Shown: positions 10,543-22,700 of the stretch, piece by piece | Position numbering within the stretch: position 1 is the stretch's first letter | Layout of the letters: each line of letters begins with the position of its first letter | Source: Metopolophium dirhodum | Lineage: Eukaryota; Arthropoda; Insecta; Hemiptera; Aphididae | DNA: 64,000 bases | Direction of reading: 5' to 3' | Assembly (NCBI RefSeq): GCF_019925205.1 | Contig: NC_083566.1 | Location: forward strand, 33,418,001-33,482,000 | Translations under genes and position numbers: made by a program | Notes under the pieces: model-generated | Seen by the model: only the letters and a program-made list of their open reading frames with translations | Database searches by the model: none | What the model was told of the DNA's origin: nothing

Positions 10543-11988
10543 GATTCTGAGCGAAGCGATGAATGTATTGATTTTACAATGATGTGTGTTTTTTTTTATT
10601 TTTTTTTTTTTATTTTTGTGTCTGTCATCACCTTTTAGGACAGTAAAAGTGCTTGGATTTTCTTCAACAGTAACTTTTCTGATAGGAAAGTGAATCTAGT
10701 TGGTACTCAAAAGTAAAAATTTTCCAGTAGTTTTCAAAAGCGACGTGAAAAACAAAAGAAAATTAAGGAAAAACGGGAATTTTTACGCAAAGTCTGTTTT
10801 CGAGAAAATCGATTTTGGTTTTTGGTGTAACTCTAAAACAAATGACCGTAGAGACATGAAATTTTAACTGAATGTTTACATTAGCATTTTCTATACACCA
10901 TAAATTTTTGAAAATATTTTGACTCTTTTTGAGCTGCTTACGGACATTGTCAGTTTTCAATTTTTTTAGTATTTTTTTCTATAAATATCAATAAAATTGT
11001 ATCTGTTGAGTAAAAAAGCTTGAAAATTTAATAGAAGGCTCCTAGGTTGTTGTTCCAAAGGCAGATGAAAAAAATTAAAAATCATTAGTCACAGTTTTTA
11101 TTTATAAGCATTTAAAGTTCAAATTTTGACAAAATACGGAAAAATCACGAAAATTAGCAAATTATTTTGAGTTGAGAATTCATAAAAATTTTTCTTTTTA
11201 AATCTAAGATTTGAAAATGTAATATAAGATTACTCATAAGTTTGTCTACCTTTATCAAAAAAAAATATATTTACAAGAAACTTAAATTAAATTTATATGA
11301 GTGTCTGAAATTTATATTTTTACAACATTTGATATTCACTCGATTTCTCATGTAACAATTTTCTTATGTTATTGTAATTAAAAAACGAATGACTGTAGAT
11401 ACTTGAAAGTTTCACTGAATGTTTATATTAGCATTTTCTATACACCATACAATTTTGAAAATATGTTGACTCTTTTTGAGCGGTTTACGGACACTGTGAG
11501 TTTTCAATTTTTTTAATTTTTTTTCAATAAATATCAATAAAAAATTTTTTGTTGGGTAAAAAAGCGTGAAAATTGAATATAAGGCTCCTTATATATCTTT
11601 TTAATAGCAGTTGAAAAATATTAAGAATACATGGGCACAATTTTTTTTTATAAGCATTTAAAGTTCAAATTTTGACAACATTTATCAAATTTATAATTTA
11701 TTAATTATATTGTAGTTAAAAATGTATAAAACGTTTAACTTTTATGGCTAAGGATTGAAAATTTAAAACAAGGCTCCACGTAAATAGGTTATATATAAAT
11801 TACTTTATTCACAATAATATCATCAAATATCCCTGGTAATATCATAGGCTGACTGCCCGTTTTCGCTCAGAATCGTTTTTCTTATACAATGATAATATTA
11901 TATCATTGAATTCAAATTTAACACCATCCATTACAGTGACCCACTATTGTAACCTACTGCACAGCAGAGCGACATCCACTTATCCACC
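10543..11988 (-). repeat. Dispersed repeat family I, long copy
   Basis: About 1.4 kb running from GATTCTGAGCGAAGCGATG to GACATCCACTTATCCACC, inverted relative to the copy at 36491. Inside, 10841-11120 and 11381-11680 are two diverged copies of the same roughly 290-bp segment (shared TTAGCATTTTCTATACACCA, GACTCTTTTTGAGC and AAGCATTTAAAGTTCAAATT), so the unit has an internal direct duplication with a period near 540 bp. No transposase is visible. Probably a non-autonomous DNA element or a foldback-type repeat. Confidence 0.75.
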
Positions 11989-12825
11989 TTTTTTTTTTTT
12001 GCCCGGTGTAAGGCGGAGTGTTTTTGTTGGGATCACCGCGTATATGCATAACGGTAGCGCGCAGTGGTTATATTTTGCACTCGGTGGTTTTTTCGTCCCG
12101 AAAACAATAATACAATGTGGCCGCACTCGAGCTGATGACGATAATGATAAATGTTGCTTAACTGCTGCAGTGCCCGCGGCAGATTACCGCGGCGGTATAA
12201 TCGTAAATCTACATCAAACTTCCTCGATGGACACAGATTGAATATTTAACGTGAATACGAATCGGGGAACATTTGTTACGGGAAAAAAAAGCGTCTTCGT
12301 CGGCTCTTATTCCGGCGGGGGCGGGCGGTACAAAAGGAAGAACTGCGTCGTATACATATAACCGAGGGTTCGTATTAAAACCCGGTGCAGCGGTAGCTTA
12401 TCCTCGCCGCGTTCTGAATCTATAAAACGAAATCGCGCGAAATCATTTCCACGGTGGCGCTGCTGTTAGACGTATTTTTATTTTCATTGCTTCGCCTTTA
12501 TTGTTTATAACGACGGCGGGCGAGCCAATCGTAAACAGATTCTGCCGAAAAAAAAAAAAAAAAACGGAAAAAAAATATTACAACAAAGTAAACGAAAAAA
12601 TTAATCTCTGTTATTGGCGAGTTGAACAATATTGTACACTATTATAATTATTGTTGTTGTGTTGTTGCGTGTTTGTATAATATAGGTGGGACGATGAATT
12701 ATAATAATTAAGACTTTCAAATATTGAATGCCACCGTGAAATTACTTTATTGTTGATATCATTATAATATCTGCGGACGTATGTATAGGTATACACCTCT
12801 GTTGACGCACATATTGTACGATATG
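11989..12825. other. GC-richer block, function unknown
   Basis: From about 12000 to 12540 GC and CpG content rise clearly (CCGCGGCAGATTACCGCGGC, CGGCGGGGGCGGGCGG, TCGCGCGAAATC). Such islands in this AT-rich window coincide with exons or promoters elsewhere (890, 30048, 60354), so this may be a regulatory element or an unrecognised leader exon. No convincing protein frame or splice pair is visible, and the open frame at 11906-12241 begins inside the family I repeat. Confidence 0.35.
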
Positions 12826-13490
12826 CACGCGTCCCGATAATTTACACACCCGTTTTCCCCGCACGTATAATATTATATACTTCGGGGTTTATTATAAATA
12901 TTGGTTGCTTAGTAATGAGCAACCGAAAACTGCAGTGTACAGTAAATTCACAGCGAGTCATCAAACATTTTCACCTCAATTTTTTTCCTTTAAAAAAATT
13001 ACATCATTTGAACTTTGATTTTCAGAATATTGTTTAAACACACTCAAAGATCACATTTTTAATTCTTATGAGATTGGTTCTACTATACGCTTGAGAGGAG
13101 TGTCCCGTGTACACGTATATGAGTATCTACACAAGGAGAACATGTCCCGGTAATTAACACACTCGCTTCCTCTCCGTATATACTTCGAGCCTCGAGGTTT
13201 ATGGATATTATTTACTTAGTAATGGACAATCGAAACTTTTTAATGATATACATACTGATTCACCGAGCACGTTCTGCACCCCGATTTAAAAAGGAATTGA
13301 TTTAAATTCTGATTTTTACTCAAATACCATATTATATTAAAGTTCTCAAATTTATTGTACTAGTTATAAGAACTGTCCCGAAGGATCATTTTTTTTGAAA
13401 ATGTGTTGATGGACTTAATTCAAAATTCGAACTAGTAGTTTTTCTGTCATAAAAAAACTGACCTAGCCCTCCTATACCCACTAAGGATAA
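12826..13490 (+). repeat. Tandem duplication of flank plus family II half-element
   Basis: Two diverged direct copies, about 12826-13136 and 13137-13490. Each runs from GTCCCG-TAATT-ACACAC through a CTTAGTAATG-(A/C)AA(C/T)CGAAA block into a family II terminus (ATTCAC-GAG-(A/C)-CG... then CACC or ACCCC). The second copy continues to a GGACTTAATTCAAAATTCGA block, which also occurs in the family II element at 16655. Divergence is substantial, so the duplication is old. Confidence 0.55.
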
Positions 13491-13585
13491 TAATATAGTC
13501 CTTAAAAATGGTTTTTATTATTAAAGCATATCTGCGGTGAATCAACCGGTATTTATGTGTTTGTTTTATAAGCACCTTCCGTGAA

Positions 13586-13942
13586 GCCAACGGGTCGGCA
13601 GGGTCGCACTAATTATAAAAATAAAAGAGCGCCTTAAAATGCACTCATAGGCAAAACACATCTGAAACTGCCGGACGAAAATTACAAAAAGCAACACGAT
13701 TCACGAAAAAAAAATGTCTTGAGAAAGCATAACCAATTTGTAGTTAAATAATGAAGTTTGAAAAGACCATCATCCAATTGGGAAACTGTATGTAGAAATA
13801 TATGCTGTATATTTCAAATCATTTTGAAAAATATCAGCAGAGTTATAGCCAATTTAACTAGAAATAATTATTGTAGCGTATATTCAATATTTTATTAGAT
13901 AATATTCCCCGCAGCCCGCGTTACAATGCACTATCTGACATG
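13586..13942 (+). repeat. Dispersed repeat family III, copy 2
   Basis: Diverged direct copy of 10060-10436, beginning CCAACGGGTCGGCAGGGTCG and ending GCCCGCGTTACAATGCACTA. Confidence 0.7.
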
Positions 13943-15903
13943 AGGGCATATGTATTCAAACGTGTTTTCCAATAAACATTTAAAATTTAAATACAAATCT
14001 AAATTATTAAGATTATTAAAATATTTTGAATACTTTAAGTTCTTACTTGTATGAGGATAAGTTTGTACATTAATATTATTATTTTTATACGATGAATGAG
14101 TATTTTTTTTTTAATTAAGTGGGTTCAAACTCAACAGACAAATCCCAGAAGAATCAATCATTATAAAGTGTGCTTGAACTTTTATTCAAACTTTTGTTTT
14201 TAAATATAAAACCACAAATTAAGTATTTAAAATGTAAATACTTAATAATATATATGCGCCTGTGACATGGTTGCTTTTAATTACAATCAATATAAACATA
14301 TTCCTACTTCATTGGAACGTTTTTTTATCAATAAGTCAGAGACCAGAGTAGACGCCGCCCTTAGAATATTTTACTTGAATCATTGATAATATTATTAGGG
14401 CGTGGAGGTAAACGAATAACTTCACGGCTTAAAGATAAATATTATATACGCCACATGACGTATTTAATCAAATATATAATGTTTAAATATTTATAAATTA
14501 TAATTGATAACATATTATTATCGCTTACGTTTTCAGAAAAACTATAGAATTATCGTGTTCGGTATTGTTGATTAACCCTAATAATATCGATAATGTTGTG
14601 AAATTGTATTAACTTTTGAAATAATATATTATAATATATTTTCAACGCAACCGATATTATTATTTATTAAAATAACTGAAGTGTATAAACTTTTGAAAAA
14701 ACTACAGCTGTCACTCGATGTTTTATTTTGATCATTTTCTAAGAGCCTAATAATATTCGGTAAATTTATAACTAATTGTTTATTATAGTTATATCGCTGT
14801 AAACTTATACATTATACAACCGAAGCCCGCAGCTTTTATACGAGGCAGGAATATAAGCCACCGTCGTTCAAATTATCTTAGCTGGTGACTCTGTGCGGCT
14901 CACTGCCTTTCTGATATTTTACGATACGGTTCACCCTACTAAATGATTGATTGATTTTTTTTTTTTTTTGGTTTAATACTTTCGTGTCGTAATTTCAATT
15001 AGGCCGGTTCCGTCTATATGCTATGAAAAATAAATAGAATTTCCGTATACATGGGATAAATGTAAAATATACGTCATAAATTGATTACCATCCGGATTCG
15101 AGACACTATCTATAGCCAACAGTCACTATATAATATTATATAATATGATACATCGGTAATACCTATGGTCGTACATTTAAGTAAATTCATCTCCATAACA
15201 TTTTAACTATTTTTTTGAAAAGTGTACTCAACCAATATCTTACGTTAGTAAAATAAAATATGTATTAATAATAAATATTTTGATATAATGATATGTGAGT
15301 ACCTAGTACTACCTACTATATATAATAAAATCATTTTGTAATATTAAAATTTTCTAAATTCTATCCGATGCGATTTTGAATACTTTTTAAACATAGTACA
15401 AATTTAATGTACTGCAGTGTCTGTTAATGTAATAAATTGTTATCGATAACATAATCCTAATAACGTCTTCTCGAAAATAAATATTCGCAACGACGATTTT
15501 GTTTATAAATATTGTACGTACTACATACATATTTTAGGTATTATGCAATAAATGTACATACTATCTACCTAAACATACCAACAATAAAATCTACCCAAAC
15601 TTGGAGTTACAATTATAATGATAACCGACAGTCTTGTGACAAATATAACTATTCCACTAGTGACCGTTATTATACGTTTTATTAATTTTAATCAGAGCAC
15701 TCCTAGCTTGGCGTGAACTTCTCTTTTTAGTTGGAAAAAAGTTTCACGCGGTTCGCCGGCCGTGTGTGGAATGAACATTTCCACACAAAGCGTCGTACTC
15801 CAGCGAAGTAATTTTTCAAATTGCTTAATAATAGTATTCGATAAAACCGTGGTGTCCGCCCGTTAGCGGCATTTTTTCCGACAAAATCTTGACAATATTT
15901 CAG
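13943..15903. other. AT-rich, no gene up to a GC-richer stretch
   Basis: No open frame of note. The last 200 bases become GC-richer (CACGCGGTTCGCCGGCCGTG near 15750) and end in TTGACAATATTTCAG, a plausible acceptor for the micro-exon that follows. Confidence 0.45.
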
Positions 15904-15952
15904 GGTAAACCACGCGGCGACCTCCGCCGCTCGGAATCTTCTACAGCTGCAG
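15904..15952 (+). CDS. Possible 49-nt internal micro-exon
   Basis: A GC-rich 49-bp segment lies exactly between an acceptor (ATATTTCAG, ending at 15903) and GCAG|GTACAT (donor at 15953). Read from the first base it is open and encodes GKPRGDLRRSESSTAA plus one base. Another open phase exists; the third phase stops at once. The Arg/Ser-rich acidic content is typical of alternatively spliced linker exons in membrane or signalling proteins. In this phase it does not splice directly in frame to the terminal exon at 30048, so another exon or a different gene would be needed. Unknown protein. Confidence 0.3.
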
Positions 15953-16654
15953 GTACATCACAACGATTTATTATCATTGCTTTTAAATCTGAAGGCACCG
16001 GCCTCAGCGGTCCACCCAAATCACTCGTATCAAGCATTTATATTTGTACTCATTGTAAGGCGTTTGTTACTATTCACTGTATGCAGCTGTACAACGTAAT
16101 ACTGTGAACCACTCCCTTTCCATCAAGATTCTGTATTTATTTAAACTATTTTTTTCAATCATTTAAATTAAACATATTATAATCACTTTCTTTTTTTTTT
16201 TTTTTTTTATCAAGCTATTAGTTCTGATTTACGTTGTATTTACACATTATAATTTATGCTTGTATCAAGTTGTGTGATTTCTTTTAAGAAGTTTATGATG
16301 TTATTTGGTATTTGATATTTTAATCGGAAGTCTGGTTGCAATGCTTCTCCTAGTGTAATATATTAATATGTGATGTTTGTTTCTTTGAGTCAAACTTTAG
16401 GTATTTTTGATTGAGAGGGGGGGGGGGACGATAGAATATTCACGTTTTTTTGTATGTAATACATAATACATATATATACGAACATTTAATAAATAATCTT
16501 TTTTATTACTTGTCAAAATTTTTTTTTTCATTTATATTGTTGTCTTAAACTATGAATATTACGCTTTTTTCAAAACTGTATGGATTATATAACAAATTTA
16601 TCTCAAATTTTAAAATAAACGAACATGTACTTGCGTGATAGTTACTATAGTTAC

Positions 16655-17128
16655 TACAGAGTGATTTACAAAACACGTTCAGTAGTCACCCATTTTTTCC
16701 TTTAATAATAAATTTGTTTTGGCATTTTTAAATACACATAGACCATATTACTCTCAAATTATTGAGATATTTTGTACTGAGTATCCCGTAACGACACAAA
16801 TTTCTGTTTTTTTTTTCATTTGAGAACCGCACTCTTGTATTTTTTTTTTTTTAACATTTTGATGGACTTAATTCAAAATTCAAACCAATAGATTTTTAGT
16901 TAAAATAAAAGAACTTTTAGTAGAGAGGGGATTTTTGTTTGAAAAACAGAAGCTTGTATCATACAGGGAACTCCTTGAGTGATAGGTACAAATTCATGAG
17001 ATTTCTTTGTACCTATTACTCAAGGAGTGCCCTGTATGATACAAACTTCCAAAAATCAGATTTAGAATAACTGCATTATTTGTTAGAAGTAAAAAGGGGC
17101 ATGCTTGGTGAATCATCCTGTATAATGC
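16655..17128. mobile_element. Family II MITE-like element
   Basis: About 470 bp between inverted ends: left ACAGAGTGATTTACAAAACA, right GCTTGGTGAATCATCCTGTA. The same terminus type (GGTGAATCACCCTGTAT) occurs at 12940-13490, 17932-18654 and 30660-31092. No coding capacity. An internal hairpin is listed separately. Confidence 0.6.
16952..17045. repeat. 41-bp inverted repeat (hairpin), 12-nt loop
   Basis: Left arm from GCTTGTATCATACAGGG (16952-16992), right arm ending CCCTGTATGATACAAAC (17005-17045). The arms differ at about three of 41 positions and are separated by 12 bases. It would form a long stable hairpin if transcribed. It lies inside the family II element. Confidence 0.85.
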
Positions 17129-17931
17129 ATATATTATATTTTATAGTGCGCCAGGCACATGCCAAACACATAAAATACTATGTTTATACATTTCTAACTT
17201 AAATTAATATGCACAATACAATATCGTATTTGAATTTAATTATTATGATTTGTTTATTTTATATAAAAGTTTAATGATAAAAAGAATTACATCATACAAA
17301 CAAATAACCGTTTTATTAATTCCTTAAACGGACCAAAGTGTAGTATGAAATTGTCGTAAAAAAACAATTTATACACACTGTATAGCCGCGGCAACGTATA
17401 TTTTTTCAACGAAACCGAGTGAAACCAATTTTTTACGTAGGTAGTCGTTAAATTACGTAGTCCTATAAAATTGTTCAGCCACACACTCGCACATCACTTG
17501 AATAGCGATTTAAGTGATGTGTGTACAAAGCATAATTAACACACATTCTGCAGTTTAAATGTGGGTGGTAGGCACCTACCTATTGAATGATTTAAATAGC
17601 AATTCCAATCAAAAAGATGTATCATAATAATATTATGATTTGTTTTCGCCGCCTTAACGCAAATGTTTTGTAAACAATTAATATCGTCGCTAATAGGGTC
17701 GCTCTACAGACATAATTAAATAATATTACACTATAATTTATAATGTATCAGAATCACCAACAATATAATATAGGTGGACTATTTATTGATAACAGACCGA
17801 CACATATTACGTCTAGCTACGATCGGGCGCGTACATCACAAAACCTTTGATCATAGAATCTGTTTGCTGGACCAGGATTAAAACTAAAGCCATAGGTAAT
17901 ACACAATTTATACATAATTGATAATAGCCAT
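17129..17931. other. AT-rich, no gene seen
   Basis: The minus-strand open frame at 17287-17484 has no domain or splice support. Confidence 0.5.
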
Positions 17932-18654
17932 GCAGGATGCAGATCAACTAACCATGTTTATCCCCATTTTATCCTTTATAATGGATATATTCAAATTCTG
18001 ATCTATGGAATTTGGAATTTTCAAGTATACTTTTGAGGACCATGTTTTCAATTATTTAGTTCCATACCATTTAAGGAGTGTCCTCTGGTGATATCAAATG
18101 TCGATGCATCTAAATCGAAATTCGAACTAGTAGGTAGTTTTTGAGTTATTTAACATTGTATACTAAGTATATAACAAGTCCATTATAATTGATAGGTAAT
18201 GTTCGGTTTGGAAGATAATGAAGGCTTTGAAAATTTTAGGTAATTGATATTAGTTCATCAATGTTGTATACTATTTTGTAAATATTGTCAGAGTATAATG
18301 AATAGTAAAATATACTACCTACATGTCTACATCCAATATTCCTTCTATTTTATATTTTTGGAAAACCATTTAAGTATATCTAGATATATTTTACTAACTC
18401 AGAAGTTACTCGTTCAATATTTATTTTTTTGTTTTATTTACATAAATCAACATTTTTGATTGCCGCCCTAACAATTTACAGAAAGACAGATTGATTTTCA
18501 TTTAAAAAAAAAAAGAATTTTACAACAAGACAGGACACTCGTTAAGTGGTACAAATAATTGCAATTATGGGGCTTAAGTAATTAAGAGTATAAATATAAA
18601 TTAATTATAAAAATAAAAAGTAGTGGGTGAGCCTTATAGTGAATCACCCTGTAT
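17932..18654. mobile_element. Family II MITE-like element, longer copy
   Basis: Left end GCAGGATGCAGATCAACTAA and right end AGTGAATCACCCTGTAT are inverted partners of the family II type. Internal blocks GGAGTGTCCTCTGGTGA and TCGAAATTCGAACTAGTAGG match parts of the copies at 13300-13440 and 16860. The frame at 18244-18459 is low-complexity. Confidence 0.5.
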
Positions 18655-19189
18655 GGGTACAGCCAGGTACGTATAAAGGGGGGAGGTTAAACGACTATGA
18701 TTATACGAATACATTTTCAACTTTCTTATTGCTATAATAGGTAACTACTAATTCGTAATTTATATTGGTCATGCATTTATAATATACTTTTAATGAACCC
18801 CTTTCACACAAAATGTACACACGCTAAGGTACTTAATACTTATATAATATAATATTATACGATGTTAAGTGTTAAGGTTTTTATTGTTTCAATATAGCAA
18901 TTAATAATTATAGATGTGTATGATGTAAATATAGTATAATATATATTTATATTAAATACTGTTGTCCGGAAATTATAACTTAAACAATAGCTAAGATTAC
19001 TGTATAACTTTACCGACGGCTGTGATTACCTACGGCAGCTGAAATTATATTGCAAACCCATTTAAATACGAAAATCTCAGTTTCGAACATTGTTATATTT
19101 AAAAGGTCGGTATCTATCTTCGTATTATTACTGCAGTGATCTAATTTTGTCGTTGGTATAATAAATGAATAACAGTATTTGCGTATGTC
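18655..19189. other. AT-rich, no gene seen
   Basis: No recognisable gene, RNA or repeat terminus. Confidence 0.5.
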
Positions 19190-19790
19190 GTATATTATAT
19201 CTAAATATATTATAATATATAAAAATGGATGTTGTTTTATCTGTTTTATTAGTCTGTAATTAATAGACTCAAAAACGACTGGACCATTTTCAATAAAAAG
19301 TCATGTTAATAGATTTTGAGACTTGGAGAAATCTTTTTTTTCGGCGTATTTTTTTACTAATTTTTGGTTTTTCGTTACTAATTGTAGTTACGATTGTGTA
19401 AATACGATTATGTTAAATTTTTAAGTTATAGAAATAAACCTGAAAAAATATAAAATTTCGCATTAGGCAATTTGTATTAAATTTTTGAATCATTATATAT
19501 ATTTTTTTGAAATTCGTATGTGCCTACATTTTTAATTGTGTAGACACATATTTGACCTTTTCCGCCGTGTAGGAACTAACATACGTACCTGGTTTTTACC
19601 GTGTAGGAACTTACAATATGTCCGTGTAGGAACTAACGTATGGTAATAATTGTTTACCTGCTACTCTCGTGTAAGAACTTACTACTAAATCTATACGATT
19701 CGTCAAATTTGCGGAATCGTTCTCCACCGAATCGAACGTACACCTGACTGACTCATTGACTGATCAACGCATAGAGTCTAAAATAAATAA
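19190..19790 (+). repeat. Probable degraded transposon with GTGTAGGAACT repeats
   Basis: Starts near TATAAAAATGGATGTTGTTT and continues through AATAGACTCAAAAACGACTG, wording typical of insect dispersed repeats (class not determined). Four copies of a CGTGTAGGAACT(A/T)AC-type unit occur at about 19564, 19599, 19621 and 19666, irregularly spaced. No open reading frame. Confidence 0.4.
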
Positions 19791-22700
19791 TGATAGCTTG
19801 AGGCTTGACATTTTTGCGGTACCTTCGAACCCCCATGTAAGTGTGCACTAAGAAAGTATCTTAAACAATTTGTATTTTAAAGTGGTGCTTTCACAAATCA
19901 CAAGTATTTTGAGATTCAAGATGATCGATGAAAACCGAGTATTATACTTTTTAGTTTAGAGGTATGTCTATAATATAACATAATAAGCACCAAAAATGTT
20001 AAAAAGAAATATTATCTTTATCACCAATTTTGAAATTTTATAAATTTCAAAATACATAAAATCGTCAATAATCCATAATATATAATCGTAAAAATCTATA
20101 TTTTATTTTATTAAATAAAATGCCTTTATTTCGAGTTGACAATTGTTTTTCAAAATTGAATTTCACTACGGTATAGATTACGTAAATGTTTACTACTTAG
20201 GTAAAGGTAAGTAAAATGTAAAAACACATAAAACTCTAAAGCTCGATCAAAATTAGAATATACTTACGCATGTGTCGATTAATATTATACGTTTGACGTT
20301 TTTGAACGATATAGTTCTAATTTGAATATCTGTAATGAAGCATACACACAGGTATCTGAAATTTTGGCGCTTTTATACGATACGAATAAATTTTTACTCA
20401 TCTCGTTTTGACGCTTATGTCTTCCGCCGAGCTTAAGTATCTGCACCTTTTCAAAATAAAATTAAAATTATCGCTATCGTGATTTTTTAACTGTCATAAA
20501 CATCCTCATATCCAATATATATTTAAAAAAAGTAGTTAACCACATGTTCAACAGCCGTCGAGTTAGTCTACGTAAATAATTCAAACGTTGAATTTAAAAC
20601 GTACATTAAATATTCAAATAGTCAAGCACGTTTTTAATGAGTTGTGGTAGGGAGGAAACTAGGCATAGAGGAGTAAATTAATATGCCAATTAGGCAGGGG
20701 GGGGGGGGGGGGGGGGGGGGTAGGTGAAAAATGAAAATTGAAGACATCCTGGTAGTGGTAGTTAAATGATGTTGTCATAGGTAGGAGAGAAGAAATATGG
20801 CTGATTTTTTAACATGCACTTTTTGATCATTAAAAGTATAATAAATATAATTATAAATATTTAAAAAATAGAGGTCAAGGGAGGGATCATTCATCCTCGC
20901 TCATCCCCCATGTTTGACCACGGTGCACCACTGCACTTTGTATAACATGAATGGTATAATGACTGCAGTATAGGTAGGTATTATTATAGTCGTATTTGTA
21001 TGTTACATTCGACTAGTATAAAATATTTTTCCATTCAAGTCGCGAAAACATATTTTCACATTTAAAGAGTTGATTGCAAATAATTACATTATATAGTATT
21101 ATACTGCAGCTGTGCATGTATTATTATTAAGTATTTATGCCAACGAATAACGACAGTGATTATGCAGATTTAAATGTCATCTAGTGTTTACCTGACAGTA
21201 GGTAGTCGCCGTATAAAGCTGCTATGTAACGATAATATTACTTTATTTATAATTAAATTATTCATTAACGTAACTGAAAATTAAAAAAAATATGTAAAGC
21301 AATATAATATACAAAATGCAAATATTATAAGAATCTCTAGAAAAAGTGAATTTTGAATTTTTTAATTATTTTCATACCGGTTTATGACATGTTGTTGTAT
21401 AATGATGATTTATAACATGACTAATGTTAATTTAAAAATATAAATATTATTTAAAATCATCCATACAAAATATGCACTACACTACCTTTTGTTTGGTTTT
21501 TCAACAACGATGGACACGTTTCATCAGAAAACGAATTTTCGCGTTTATAGTTATCTAGTATGTATAAATTAATATGTTTAAATTTGACATGAAAAATAAA
21601 TTCTAAAAATAAATAATTTATAAAAATGTCGGATGTCTTAAGAAATATTTTTTTCTGTCATCAAAATAAACTTTTTAAATTGTTCTATTATACTACCGTA
21701 AATAGCATCGTGATTTCGTAATTTTCACAGAAAATAAACTAAGCACATCGTTCTGCTTCTCGAATATTGATACGTTAGAGTTAAGAGGTATTTTTTTATT
21801 AGTTCATGTTCTCCAAAACCAAAGAAAATCTTTAACTATTGGCCCTACACCGAGTCTAATAATATAATAAAATCAGACATTTAATGAGACATCCCATCGC
21901 ACGTATATTGATTACATTAAAATCAGCTTAAATCAGATACATTCTCGAAACATGCATGTGTAATTGCTAAACGCAAACATGAAAATCGATAGATTAAATA
22001 ATTTACTATGAGTTAGGTAATCACTGATCAGTAACAATTTGAGAGACACCAAAACCAAACCCATTTATTAAGAGAACATTAAATATGGACGTGTGCCAAT
22101 ACGTTCTAATTAGGTAGGTAGACTTTGTTAGTTACTGAGGTTTATCCGTATATAGTGGCAATTATCTTAGCATTTATAGTACCTATAATTGTTTTAATTT
22201 TAAACTGAACATTTAGAATGCTTATTATATGCTATAGTCAAACATTTAAATTACTTTGTACTTAGTAGGAATAGGTACTGTTTAAAGTTTCAAAAATAAA
22301 ACGTGTATTGGATAGATTTATTTAAAGCCTTTATAATGAAACGCTAAGCAGTTCGTTTTATTTCCGTGATTAGGTCTGGTTTACACCGGAGATGAGTGAT
22401 AACTTAGACACTGAAACACACACAGCATTACACTTTATACTTTTATTTGTACATTACAAACAAACGCCAGTCGCGAACCTGGTCGCCGTAACCAATTTCC
22501 AGCCAAAGAAAGATTTCCCAACTATAGGTCCAATTTGCAACAGAAATTAACTAACAACCAAACATCCAAATCTAACTTTACTCTTTTTGATATTGTACAC
22601 AAAAAACTGGATATCCATTGGAGTACCAAGTTATAAACAGTACCAATAAATTATTATAACAAAACCAATTTGCACCTTAAAATGCTTTTAAACACTCAAA

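Noticed and set aside
11906..12241. 111-codon plus-strand frame
   Set aside because: Starts inside the family I repeat and runs into a GC-rich block by chance.
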